From Seminavis robusta (Eukaryota; Bacillariophyta; Bacillariophyceae; Naviculales; Naviculaceae), in assembly GCA_903772945.1 (NCBI GenBank), contig CAICTM010000398.1:1-64000 (forward strand): a stretch of DNA of 64,000 bases, given 5' to 3'. Shown here piece after piece: positions 63,893 through 64,000 of this stretch. Within the stretch, counting starts at the first letter, position 1. The number at the start of each line of letters is the position of its first letter. The translations under genes and the position numbers were made by a program. The notes below the pieces were generated by a model, which saw only the letters and a program-made list of their open reading frames with translations, was not told where the DNA came from and ran no database searches.

Positions 63893-64000
63893 ATGGCAAA
63901 TCCAGGTGCCACTGGCCCACGCCTCTACAAGGACCTTTACGATGACCCAACCAGTAACCCTCTGGGCAGTGATTTCGCGGCAGCAAGGACCCGCTCAACC
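63893..64000 (+). CDS. possible 5' end of a further gene, runs off the right edge
   Basis: ATG at 63893 lies in ACCATGG context and opens a frame (MANPGATGPRLYKDLYDDPT...) that is still open at the window end, 36 codons. The same frame is open upstream to a TAG near 63715. The residues are not recognised. A chance frame or transposon piece is possible. Confidence 0.25.
   Translation, partial: MANPGATGPRLYKDLYDDPTSNPLGSDFAAARTRST

Overview
The window is nuclear DNA of a eukaryotic alga carrying a red-lineage secondary plastid, most likely a diatom. Genes are intron-poor with short GT-AG introns. Three predicted proteins start with an ER signal peptide followed by an ASAFAP-type phenylalanine motif (CbbX, serine hydroxymethyltransferase and an FAD amine oxidase), which is how stramenopile algae mark proteins for the complex plastid. 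A nuclear-encoded red-type Rubisco activase (CbbX) supports this strongly. The species cannot be named from the sequence.

Layout, left to right. 1-1035: degraded coding remnant. 1036-5711: calpain-7-like protease and a TMEM45/DUF716-like membrane protein. 5712-7307: intergenic, with a pair of hairpin repeats. 7308-14200: USP36/42-like deubiquitinase, CbbX, and a divergently transcribed RAD51/XRCC3-like recombinase. 14715-20497: S-adenosylmethionine decarboxylase and, divergently, the large subunit of class I ribonucleotide reductase. 20676-24169: plastid serine hydroxymethyltransferase, divergent from a UBL-PUB-STI1-UIM ubiquilin-like protein, with a 125-bp fold-back repeat between them. 24510-27715: SET-domain protein and an unrecognised charged protein.

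28081-36950 is a transposon block. A degenerate Ty1/copia LTR retrotransposon (6,981 bp, 5-bp target duplication AAGGG) sits next to an uninterrupted Merlin/IS1595-type DDE transposase gene. 38238-40442: trypsin-fold protein lacking the catalytic histidine, and a small protein with an N-myristoylation signal. 41354-48252: NUP188-like scaffold nucleoporin of about 2,190 residues. 48727-52542: two-EH-domain endocytic scaffold. 52920-55801: plastid-type FAD oxidoreductase with a duplicated C-terminal module. 55941-58158: STK16-like kinase and RING-less NSE1. 58482-62736: ABCC-type transporter. The right edge may hold the start of another gene.

Functional threads: plastid carbon and glycine/serine metabolism (CbbX, SHMT, FAD oxidase); DNA synthesis and repair (RNR1, XRCC3-like, NSE1); ubiquitin handling (USP, ubiquilin-like); membrane traffic (EH protein, calpain-7, STK16-like). 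I saw no single new gene system. The most unusual items are the FAD oxidase fusion, the PUB-containing ubiquilin-like protein, the protease without its histidine, and the fold-back repeat. Exon coordinates were worked out by hand from splice motifs and reading frame, and need transcript support.
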